From Bog-473 sp963834405 (GTDB lineage: Bacteria > Actinomycetota > Acidimicrobiia > Acidimicrobiales > RAAP-2): DNA of 64,000 nucleotides. The stretch is taken from positions 248,001 through 312,000 of the forward strand of contig CAWIBX010000007.1 in assembly GCA_963834405.1 (NCBI GenBank). The letters run 5' to 3'. The position numbers and the translations under genes are program-made. The notes below the pieces were generated by a model that was not told where the DNA came from, did not search any database, and saw only the letters and a list, made by a program, of their open reading frames with translations. Shown in pieces: positions 43,184-51,105 of the stretch (the first letter of the stretch is position 1; the number at the start of each line of letters is the position of its first letter).

Positions 43184-43189
43184 AGGCTA
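43184..43189 (-). promoter_or_regulatory. Candidate -10 element of rel
   Basis: TAGCCT on the minus strand, 6 nt before the rel ATG. The spacing implies a leaderless mRNA; a -35 is not obvious. Confidence 0.4.
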
Positions 43190-43283
43190 CCCGCCTGGGG
43201 AAACGCCGGAAGCGACAGCCCTGTCCTCATATCCCGCGGCTGGTGGAGGGACCGAGCTCGTCGCTGTTGACGTATTGCTTCGG

Positions 43284-43375
43284 GTGCATCGGAGTTCGCC
43301 TTATGAATTTCCCGGAATTCTAGAAGCCCCGGCTACTGAAATTGGCCGAACTCAAGTAGGCCGATCCCGATGCAC
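43284..43375. repeat. 92-bp element with terminal inverted repeats, copy A
   Basis: Bounded by GTGCATCGG and its exact complement CCGATGCAC. Internal conserved blocks are CTTATGAA (43300-43307) and TCTAGAAGCC (43319-43328), and an internal stem GGCTACT/AGTAGGCC lies in the right half. A second copy is at 61060-61150 with the same block order and about 69% identity by hand alignment. Markedly AT-richer than the surroundings. It lies between rel and secF and contains no gene. Confidence 0.75.
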
Positions 43376-43388
43376 ACGAACCCCTATG

Positions 43389-43500
43389 CCCGAGGCGTCA
43401 GCCCGAGGCGTGAGCCCCACGCGTCAGCCCAGGCGTGAGCCCCACGCGTCAGCCCCAGGGCAAGGGGCTCCACGCGTCAGCCGCAGGGCAAGGGGCTCAG
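43389..43500. repeat. Short direct repeats ending at the secF stop codon
   Basis: Two adjacent 28-bp units at 43442-43469 and 43470-43497, differing at one base, built around GCGTCAGCC and AGGGCAAGGGGCT; further partial units (GCGTCAGCCC, GCGTGAGCCCC) extend left to about 43389. Each 28-bp unit holds AGCCCC/GGGGCT or a near-complement that could pair. It probably arose by slippage and may help end secF transcription. With the 92-bp element this accounts for most of the 319-bp rel-secF gap. Confidence 0.7.
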
Positions 43501-45155
43501 CGCCGGCGCTTGCGCTTGCTCTTGCTCTTGCGGGGTCGGGGTGCGGGCGCACCCCCGCTCGGTGCCGAGGCGCCTCCGGCACGGTCCATGACCGCCGTCC
43601 CGCCACCACCGCCGCCCGATCCCCCGGTCCGTGCCGAGCCCGGCCGGATGGGCCCGCTGCGCTTGGCGGCACCGGCCCCGGACCGCTGGGCGGGCTGCGC
43701 AGGCTGCGCGGCCTGCCCGGCCTGCGCGGCAGCACTGCCACCACCACCCGTGCGCACCACCTGGCCGCCGGCCGAGATGCTCATCTGCGTGGTCATGGTC
43801 GCGGCATCGAGCGCGGAGAACGACTTCCCCAGTTCATTACGCTGCCGCAGCCGCTTCTCGATCTGCACCCACCGGTCCTCGCGCTCCTTCATCATGCTGA
43901 GCACCGGCGAGGCGATGAAGATCGACGAGTACGCCCCCGAGAGGAGGCCGACGAAGAGCGCGAGGCCGTAGGACTGCAGCGTGGTGGCGCCAAGAAGTTG
44001 CGCGCCGATCAGCAGGACCGCCAGCACCGGCAGGATGGCCACCGCGGAGGTGTTGATCGACCGAGCCAGCGTCTGGTTCATCGACAAGTTGATGAGCTGC
44101 GGATAGGTCAGGCGCCCGCTGCTGCCGATGCCCTTGGTGTTGTCGCGGACGCGGTCGAAGACGACGACGGTGTCGTAAAGGGAGTACCCGAGGATGGTCA
44201 GGATGGCGACGACCGTGTCGGGCGTGACCTGGAAGTTGAAGATGGAGTAGATGCCGACGGCGACCAGCACGTCGTGGATCATGGCGATGAAGGCGGCGAG
44301 CGCCATCTTGGGCTCGAAGCGGATGCTGATGTAGATGGCGACAACGATGAAGAAGATGATCAACGCCTTGATCGCGTCGTTGGTGATGCCCTGACCCCAG
44401 GTCGGCCCGACCGTGGTGATGGAGATCTTGTCCGCCGGCTGCGTCGTGGTCGTCGTCGACGGTGTGGTGGTCGTGGTCGTGGACGCCGTCGCGGCCGCCG
44501 CTCCTGCCTTCGCCGTGGTCGTCGTGCTCGGCTTGGCCGTCGTCGTGGTCGAGCTGGGTGGCGAGTGCGACCCGTTCGGCGAGTGCGGCGCGGTCAGCTG
44601 AAGCATCGCCTTCTGGACGTTGTTGCTGATCTGCTGTTGGTTGGCCTGTGACAGCTTGTTCAGGTCCGACTGGACGTTCAGCGTCTGCTTGCTGCCCGAG
44701 CCCAGTAGCTCGATCGTCGGGTCGATCAGCCCGGTCCCTTTCATGGCGTCGGCCGCCTGGGTCTGCGTCACGCCTGGCGCGGCGATCGTCCACTCGGTCC
44801 CGCCCTTGAACTCAATCCCCAGGTTCAGGCCGCCGTGGATCACCAGCGAGATGATCCCGAGCAGGATGATGGTCGTCGAAATCGCGAACCAGTACTTGCG
44901 CCGGCCGACGAAGTCGAACCGCGTCTCGCCCCGGTACAGGCGAGCGACGGGCCCGTGGCCGCGTCGCGGCTTGGCCAGCAGCGAACGCGCCGCATCGTCG
45001 AGCGAGACGAGCTCGTCCTCGTCCAGGTCCTCGACGTCGACATCCTCCTCGAGGGCCTCGACGTCCTCCTCGCTTACGTCGTCGAGCGCGCTCCCGTCGC
45101 CGTCCTCGTCGAACTCGTCGCCGTCCAACTCGTCGTCGTCGAACTCGTCGCTCAC
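43497..45155 (-). CDS. secF: Protein translocase subunit SecF
   Basis: RND-type subunit that, with SecD, uses the proton gradient to help Sec translocation. 552 aa against about 300-400 usual. A strongly acidic N-terminal extension (residues 1-60, mostly Asp/Glu) precedes TM1 (YWFAISTTIILLGIISLVI) and the GLNLGIEFKGGTEW motif. The first periplasmic domain contains a Thr/Pro/Ala-rich insertion (about 195-245). TM2-6 carry LTILGYSLYDTVVVFDRVRD and INTSAVAILPVLAVLLIG. The C-terminus is low-complexity and ends highly basic (KSKSKRKRRR). The start overlaps the secD stop. Confidence 0.95.
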   Translation of the reverse strand: MSDEFDDDELDGDEFDEDGDGSALDDVSEEDVEALEEDVDVEDLDEDELVSLDDAARSLLAKPRRGHGPVARLYRGETRFDFVGRRKYWFAISTTIILLGIISLVIHGGLNLGIEFKGGTEWTIAAPGVTQTQAADAMKGTGLIDPTIELLGSGSKQTLNVQSDLNKLSQANQQQISNNVQKAMLQLTAPHSPNGSHSPPSSTTTTAKPSTTTTAKAGAAAATASTTTTTTPSTTTTTQPADKISITTVGPTWGQGITNDAIKALIIFFIVVAIYISIRFEPKMALAAFIAMIHDVLVAVGIYSIFNFQVTPDTVVAILTILGYSLYDTVVVFDRVRDNTKGIGSSGRLTYPQLINLSMNQTLARSINTSAVAILPVLAVLLIGAQLLGATTLQSYGLALFVGLLSGAYSSIFIASPVLSMMKEREDRWVQIEKRLRQRNELGKSFSALDAATMTTQMSISAGGQVVRTGGGGSAAAQAGQAAQPAQPAQRSGAGAAKRSGPIRPGSARTGGSGGGGGGTAVMDRAGGASAPSGGAPAPRPRKSKSKRKRRR

Positions 45156-46810
45156 GCTCCGCCTCCGCCTCCGCCAGCGCCCACCGGCGCCCCGACCGGC
45201 AGCCCCGGCCCCCCCGACCCGGCGTCCGAACCGCGGCCGACACCCAGTCCCGTCGCGATGCTGAAGGCGCCCTGACCGGACAGGCGCGGGCTCTGGCCGA
45301 GCAGGATCACCAAGGGCCGCGTGTAGAACCAGGTCACGGCCATGTCCATGATCGTGGACAACCCAAGGAAGAACGCGAAGCCCTTCACGTTGCCGACCGC
45401 CACCAGGTAGAGAACGATCGCGGCCAGCAGCGACACGAAGTCAGCCGCCCACACGGTGCGCCACGCGCTCTTGAAACCGCGGTCCACCGAGGTGCGCACG
45501 GAGCGGCCCGAGCGCGTCTCGTCCTTGAGTCGTTCGAAGTAGACGATGTACGAGTCCACGGTGATGCCGATCGACACGATGAGGCCCGTGATGCCCGCGA
45601 GGTCGAAGCTCGGCGCCGCCGAGGTGTGCCCCAGCCCCGAGATGATCGCCCACAGCAACATCGCCGTGAGCACCAGTCCCGAGATCACCACGAGGCCGAG
45701 CGCCCGGTAGTAGAGCAGCACGTACAACAACACGAGGATCAGCCCGGCCAGGCCCGCGCCCAGGCCCGCCACCAGCGCCGAGTGCCCCAGCGTCGCCGAG
45801 ACGGTCTCCGAAGTGGCGGCCCGCAGCGTCACCGGCAGCGCGCCGTAGTTCATCGCCTGCGCCAGGTTCTGGGCGTCTTGCTGGCTCAGGCTGCCCGAGA
45901 TCTCGCCCCTGCCCTGGAAGGACGACCACGCCGTCTGCGTCGGCTGGATGATCGGTGCCGAGTACACGTCCCCGTCCAGCTCAATCCCCAGCGGCAGATG
46001 GAAGTTCTGCTCCGAGACCTGGTCCCACTTGGTGGAGCCGCTGCTGCCCTTGAGGTTGTAGTCGACGACCCACGCCCCCGTCTGGTTCTGGGTCGCCTGG
46101 GCGCTTGCGATGTCCGTGCCCGACATCTGGCTCGGGCCGAGCACGCAGCGCAGGCCACCCTGGCCGCACGCGTTGGCCAGACCAGGCAACAGGACGGTGC
46201 TGTTGGCGTAGTTCGGCTTGAGGACGCTCGTCGACGGGACGCTGACGTATTGCGAGTCCGGTGGCACGTTGTTGGAGGTGAAGCCGGCCTGCACGTTGGA
46301 GTTCGGCGTCACGCCCAGCGACTGCGTGGTGATCTGGCTGCTCGCCGTGCACTGCGGCACGGTCCCGATCCCCCGCGGCGGCACGTAGTTCTTCGGCGCG
46401 TTCTTGGGCACGCCTTGCGGGTAGGCGTAGCACTCGACCGGCCGGAAGTACATGCGCGCCGTCTGGCCGATCTGCTTGAGCACCTGCTGTGCGTCGGTCA
46501 CGCCCGGGATCGCCACCGAGATCTGGTCCTTGCCCGTCGTCTGCACCGTGGCGCCGGACACGCCGAGCCCGTTGACCCGCAGGTTGAGGATGTTGACCGT
46601 CTCGTTGAGGTCGGACTGGCTGATGTTGTGGCCGACCGCGGTGTAGACGACGGACACGCCGCCCGCCAGGTCCAGCCCGAGGCGCGGCGACCACTTCGCC
46701 GCCACCGTGGCGCCGAACGACCCGATGGCGATCGCGACGACGACCAGGACGCTGACCAGCAGGTTGCGTCGCTGCCGCCGCTGGGCCCGTCCCCCTGACT
46801 TCGGGCTCAC
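45152..46810 (-). CDS. secD: Protein translocase subunit SecD
   Basis: 552-aa partner of SecF. TM1 at about 18-38, then RLGLDLAGGVSVVYTA, the P1 domain (NILNLRVNGLGVSGATVQ; GKDQISVAIPGVTDAQQ), a Tyr/Pro-rich middle segment, and the C-terminal five-helix bundle with LTAMLLWAI, FDLAGITGLIVSIGITVDSYIVYFERLKDE (in parts) and LGLSTIMDMAVTWFYTRPLV. GTG at 46810 overlaps the yajC stop. yajC-secD-secF form a coupled operon. Confidence 0.95.
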   Translation of the reverse strand: MSPKSGGRAQRRQRRNLLVSVLVVVAIAIGSFGATVAAKWSPRLGLDLAGGVSVVYTAVGHNISQSDLNETVNILNLRVNGLGVSGATVQTTGKDQISVAIPGVTDAQQVLKQIGQTARMYFRPVECYAYPQGVPKNAPKNYVPPRGIGTVPQCTASSQITTQSLGVTPNSNVQAGFTSNNVPPDSQYVSVPSTSVLKPNYANSTVLLPGLANACGQGGLRCVLGPSQMSGTDIASAQATQNQTGAWVVDYNLKGSSGSTKWDQVSEQNFHLPLGIELDGDVYSAPIIQPTQTAWSSFQGRGEISGSLSQQDAQNLAQAMNYGALPVTLRAATSETVSATLGHSALVAGLGAGLAGLILVLLYVLLYYRALGLVVISGLVLTAMLLWAIISGLGHTSAAPSFDLAGITGLIVSIGITVDSYIVYFERLKDETRSGRSVRTSVDRGFKSAWRTVWAADFVSLLAAIVLYLVAVGNVKGFAFFLGLSTIMDMAVTWFYTRPLVILLGQSPRLSGQGAFSIATGLGVGRGSDAGSGGPGLPVGAPVGAGGGGGGA

Positions 46811-47517
46811 GCCTCTTCGGCCCCCCGCGCACGCTTCTTCTGCGTACCGACGTCGCCGAGGTCAGAGACCCCGTCGGCATCGCTGCCGATGTCGTCGAAG
46901 TCCGAGCGGATGTCCTCGAAATCCCCGGGCTTGCCCCGGCCCTTGTTCCGGTTGTTCGGGCGGCCGTTCCCCGCACCGGGACCGCCGCCCGCTCCACTGC
47001 TCGTACCGCCGCCCGCACCACTGCCGCCGCCCCGGATGTCGTGGCCGTCGCCGTCGCCGTCCCCGGCCCCGGCGCTCTCGTCCTCGTTCGTGTCCGCCCC
47101 GAACTCCTCGTCCTCGTCGTCCTCCACCGGCTGTGCCGTCAGCCGGATGTCCTCCACCGGCTCGATCTTGCGAGCGATCGCCTGCCGCACGAACACGATC
47201 CGGGTCGGCTGCGGCCCGTCCAGATTCCCGTCGTCGCCCAGCGCGCCGGTCAGCAGCGTGTAACGGTCGCCGTGGATCTCGAGCACGGTGCCGATGACCC
47301 CGCCGACCGTCTGCACCTCGTCGCCGACCTCTATCCCCGAGCTCTGTTGCTGCCGCGCCGCCTGCGCCTTGCGCTGCTGGGGCCGGATGAAGAAGAAGTA
47401 TCCGAGCACGCCGATGGCGAGCAGCGGTAGGAGCGTGAGCAGCGGGCTCGTCGACGTCGTCTTCGAGGAGGAGGAAGCGGCGACGACGGCATGGATCAAC
47501 GCCGGGGTTGGTGTCAT
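46807..47517 (-). CDS. yajC: Preprotein translocase subunit YajC
   Basis: Accessory Sec membrane protein. The core is residues 1-120: one transmembrane helix (LLTLLPLLAIGVLGYFFFI), then RPQQRKAQAARQQQ and the soluble IEVGDEVQTVGGVIGTVLEI. Total length is 236 aa, about twice the family norm, because of a C-terminal acidic and Gly-rich extension (about residues 130-236: EDDEDEEFGAD, then GSGAGGG stretches). ATG at 47517 has an AAGGA ribosome-binding site. Upstream TAGGGT may be its -10. Confidence 0.92.
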   Translation of the reverse strand: MTPTPALIHAVVAASSSSKTTSTSPLLTLLPLLAIGVLGYFFFIRPQQRKAQAARQQQSSGIEVGDEVQTVGGVIGTVLEIHGDRYTLLTGALGDDGNLDGPQPTRIVFVRQAIARKIEPVEDIRLTAQPVEDDEDEEFGADTNEDESAGAGDGDGDGHDIRGGGSGAGGGTSSGAGGGPGAGNGRPNNRNKGRGKPGDFEDIRSDFDDIGSDADGVSDLGDVGTQKKRARGAEEA

Positions 47518-48277
47518 GGGGATCCTTACCAGAAACGGTTGCGAAGGAACACCCTAGTGCCTGGTTTCACCTGTTCCTGGGCGCTCTGCGGGTGACACCC
47601 CGCCGTTCCGGCGCCCATCCGCGGCGGGCGGCTGACGCCGTCAGCGCTGCCAATCTCTCCGACCCGTTCCCGGGCCGCCCGGGCCTCGTCAGGTGATCAG
47701 GGGCGGCGGCGAACACTCGCCTCCCGGCGGGATAACGGACCGGTTCTCGCCCTATGGCGGCGGGGGTCCCCGGAATATCCGGAAACGGCGCGACGCAACC
47801 GAACTGCAACCGAAATCCGCCAGGGTTGCGACGCCCGTTGTTCAGAGTGAGCCACACAGCAGTACAGACCCACGGTGATGGTCGTTCGGAGGGGGGCGAC
47901 CACGGTGAGAGTCCGGTCGAAGGGGAACGGATTCTCCAAGGGGGAACACCGAGGGGGAAGGAGCAGCGAAGGGGTGCGCCGGCTCAGAGCCGTCGCCGGT
48001 CGGAGGAATCCGGGGGGAACCGGCGACCCGGGCCGGCGCACCTTTCGCTCCCAAGACTGCTCCGCCGCTCCCAGCAGCTCAGCACTCCTGGCTGCGGCAC
48101 GCCCGGGCGCCGGTGACGCGACGCCGGTTGATGCCGGTCCCGTGCCGGGCGGGTGCCGGCACGCCGTCCAACTCCGAACCCGGGCCCAATACCGTGCCCG
48201 AGCAGCCAATTCTGGTTTCGGCTTGGGTACCCCCTTTACACCGCGACGAGCCCTTTGCCCAGTACAGTTGCAACCTG
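47518..48277. other. 760-bp divergent intergenic region without a convincing gene
   Basis: Between yajC (minus) and the response regulator (plus). Open frames here lack family features and coding bias, and I take them as chance. The left half holds the yajC ribosome site and a TAGGGT hexamer. The middle is purine-rich with recurrent AAGGGG/GGGGGAA motifs (47925-47975), followed by the rod-like hairpin at 47960-48063. The right end holds TTTACA (48235-48240) and TACAGT (48263-48268) before the regulator start, with 22-nt spacing, too long for a standard promoter. Confidence 0.6.
47960..48063 (+). ncRNA. Candidate structured RNA or 5' UTR hairpin
   Basis: A nested series of complementary arms gives a rod of about 104 nt: GGAGCAG (47960-47966) with CTGCTCC (48057-48063); GGTGCGCCGG (47973-47982) with CCGGCGCACC (48033-48042), extended outward by CGAA/TTTCG; GTCGCCGGT (47992-48000) with ACCGGCGAC (48019-48027); and an apical CGGA-GGAA-TCCG (48001-48012) with a GNRA loop. 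All arms pair perfectly except small internal loops. It does not match SRP, RNase P, tmRNA or riboswitch consensus that I know. The strand is uncertain; plus is chosen because it leads to the regulator gene. Confidence 0.45.
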
Positions 48278-48972
<695 letters not shown>

Positions 48973-48976
<4 letters not shown>

Positions 48977-49625
48977 CACCACCGCCCCAGTCCCGAATCC
49001 TGCCGGCGGGCCGGCGAGAGCCGCAGGCCCCCGCCCCCTCGCCCCCGCCCACCTCCAGCACGGCGTTCCCGATCGGGTTCTCCGGCTCCATGCGCATGCG
49101 GCTGCCGCTGTTCGCGCTGGTGGCCGTCGGCACGGTGCTCATCGCGGTCATCCCGTTCCCACACGAGTCACGGCGCGAGATCTCCATCGCCGGCTTCCTC
49201 TTCTTCGTCCTCGTGGCGGCCGCGTTCCTGCTGCCCTGGGAGCGACTGCCCGACTGGGCCTGGCTGATCATCCCCATCGGCTACATCGCCGTCATCGCCA
49301 TCATCCGCGACGCGCAGGGGGGCAGCGCGTCGGGCCTCGTCGTGGTGTACCTGCTCCCGATCGTGTGGCTCTCGCTCTACGGGAGGCGACTGCACCTGCT
49401 GGTCGGGCTCTTCTGTCTCGACCTGGCCCTGCTCTTCCCCCTCCTGATCGTCGGCGCGCCCAAGTACCCGCCGCTCGAGTGGCGCCAGGTCCTCGTCATG
49501 GCCACGGTCACGACCATCGTGGCGTCCACCGTGTACGCCATGGTGTCGCGCGACCGCGCCTACCTGACCCACCTGGCCCAGCAGTCGCGCTTCGCGCGGC
49601 GCAACGCGCGCGAGGCCGACTACGC
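48973..49625 (+). CDS. Sensor kinase, N-terminal membrane part (separated from the kinase part by a frame change)
   Basis: About 218 codons encoding an N-terminal Pro-rich stretch and five to six transmembrane helices (LFALVAVGTVLIAVIPF, IAGFLFFVLVAAAFLLPW, WLIIPIGYIAVIAII, LVVVYLLPIVWLSLY, LLVGLFCLDLALLFPLLIV, VLVMATVTTIVASTVYAM), followed by a basic linker (HLAQQSRFARRNAREADYA). GTG at 48973 overlaps the regulator stop. Convincing coding ends near 49625. The frame stays open to 50157, but that part is Pro/Ser/Arg-rich shadow sequence. The rest of the kinase continues in another frame, so this is one half of a split or frameshifted gene. Confidence 0.75.
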
Positions 49626-50951
49626 GTGGATCGCCTCGAGACGCTGCTCCGCGCCGCCACCGGCAGCGCCATCATGGGTGTGGACCCCTCCGGCACCGTC
49701 ACCTTCTTCTCGGCGGGCGCCGAGCAGATGCTCGGCTACCGGGCCTCCGAAGTGGTGGGCGTCCGCTCCATCGCCGACTTCATCGACCCGGCCCAGATCG
49801 ACGAGCGCCGCCAGACCATCGACGCCATGCGCACGGCCCTCTCCCCCGTCGATGCCGAGACGGCGGCGGAGGTCCCCTGGACGGCGACCCGCAAGGACGG
49901 GCAGCAACGACGTTGTGTCGTGCGGGTGCGGGCCCTTCCCTTCCCCACCCCCGACATCACGCTCGACGACGCCGTCGGCGAAGACGGTGCGGAGGAGGCC
50001 GACGGAGACCGCCGCGAGGAGTCCGGCAGCACCGAGGCGGCGTCACCCTCAAGCGGTGGCTACGTCGTGGTGGCCATCGACGTCACGGAGCGTGAGGAGC
50101 TGGCGGCGGATCGTGAACGGCTGTTCGCGATCCAGAAGGAGGTCACGCAGTCGCTGATAGAGCAGAACAACCGCTTGCGCGAGCTGACCCAGATGAAGGA
50201 CGACGTGGTGGCGACGGTCTCGCACGAGCTGCGCACGCCCATCACGTCCATCCGGGGGTTCATCGAGCTGCTGGTCGACAGCTCGGAGGAGCTGACCGAC
50301 GAGCAGATGCTGATGTTGCACACGATCGAGCGCAACGCGGACCAGCTCCAGCGGGTGGCCGAGGACCTGCTCGCCGACCCCGGTGCCGGGCACGGGCTGC
50401 GGGTGGCCTTCACCGAGCTCGACCTCAACCACCTGACCGAAGAGGCGGTGCAGTCCATGCAGACCTCGGCCACGGTGTCGGGGATCGTGCTGACCATGGA
50501 CTCGACCGGCGAGCTGCCGATCTTCGGCGACCCCACGCGGCTACACCAGCTGCTGGGCAACCTGCTGGCGAACGCGATCAAGTTCTCGCCCCGGGGCGGC
50601 CGCGTCCACGTCATCATCGACAGCGTCGACGCGTTCGCCCGCGTGCAGGTCCTCGACGAGGGCCCGGGCATCCCCGAGGGCGAGCGCGACCAGCTCTTCG
50701 AGCGCTTCTACCGGTTGGCGTCGTCGGCCGAGATGGGCGTGCCGGGGACGGGGTTGGGGCTGGCGATCGCCAAGTCGGTGGCGGAGGCCCACGAGGGCTT
50801 CGTCGATATCGTGGACACGCCGGGCTGGTCGACGACGTTCCGTGTGTTTTTGCCCCTGCGGACGTCGGTGCCGGCCGGCCGTGGGGCAGCGCCGCCGCCA
50901 GCGCCCCCGCACGCCGCGGCTGCCGAGGCGGACCCACTCCGATTGGCCTGA
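49626..50951 (+). CDS. Sensor kinase, PAS-HisKA-HATPase part
   Basis: 441 codons from GTG 49626. PAS domain: ETLLRAATGSAIMGVDPSG, TVTFFSAGAEQMLGYRASEV, with an acidic insertion (about 112-142). A coiled linker precedes the phospho-acceptor His200 in ATVSHELRTPITSIRGF, the N-box LLANAIKFSPRG, G1 DEGPGIPEG, and G2 GTGLGLAIAKSV. No membrane segment. Frame is +2 relative to the membrane part. GTG 49626 has GAGG 10 nt upstream, so separate translation is possible, but one full-length kinase with a one-base indel is simpler. C-terminus is Ala/Pro-rich. Confidence 0.78.
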   Translation: MDRLETLLRAATGSAIMGVDPSGTVTFFSAGAEQMLGYRASEVVGVRSIADFIDPAQIDERRQTIDAMRTALSPVDAETAAEVPWTATRKDGQQRRCVVRVRALPFPTPDITLDDAVGEDGAEEADGDRREESGSTEAASPSSGGYVVVAIDVTEREELAADRERLFAIQKEVTQSLIEQNNRLRELTQMKDDVVATVSHELRTPITSIRGFIELLVDSSEELTDEQMLMLHTIERNADQLQRVAEDLLADPGAGHGLRVAFTELDLNHLTEEAVQSMQTSATVSGIVLTMDSTGELPIFGDPTRLHQLLGNLLANAIKFSPRGGRVHVIIDSVDAFARVQVLDEGPGIPEGERDQLFERFYRLASSAEMGVPGTGLGLAIAKSVAEAHEGFVDIVDTPGWSTTFRVFLPLRTSVPAGRGAAPPPAPPHAAAAEADPLRLA

Positions 50952-51050
50952 GCCCGGCGGCTGGCCCGAGCCCGGTAGTGGCCTGGGCCCGGCGGCGACC
51001 CGAGCCCGGTAGTGGCCTGGGCCCGGTAGTGGCCTGGGCCCGGTGGCGAA
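50952..51050. repeat. Short tandem repeats of GCCCGGTAGTGGCCTGG type
   Basis: About six imperfect units of 16-18 bp following the kinase stop (GCCCGGCGGCTGGCC, GCCCGGTAGTGGCCTGG, GCCCGGCGGCGACCCGA and repeats of these). Non-coding; lies between the kinase and the convergent ABC transporter. Slippage-type repeat. Confidence 0.6.
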
Positions 51051-51105
51051 CGGGCGGCAGCGACCGGGCCCATCGACCCGGCCGCCACCGCCACGGCGTC
51101 CGCTT

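Noticed and set aside
43389..43500. CRISPR-like array near secF
   Set aside because: Units are adjacent with no unique spacers, differ by point changes and have no cas genes nearby.
47960..48063. Identification of the hairpin as a c-di-AMP (ydaO) riboswitch, SRP RNA or RNase P RNA
   Set aside because: Short GGGGGAAC and GGAA motifs are suggestive, but the conserved cores of these RNAs are missing.
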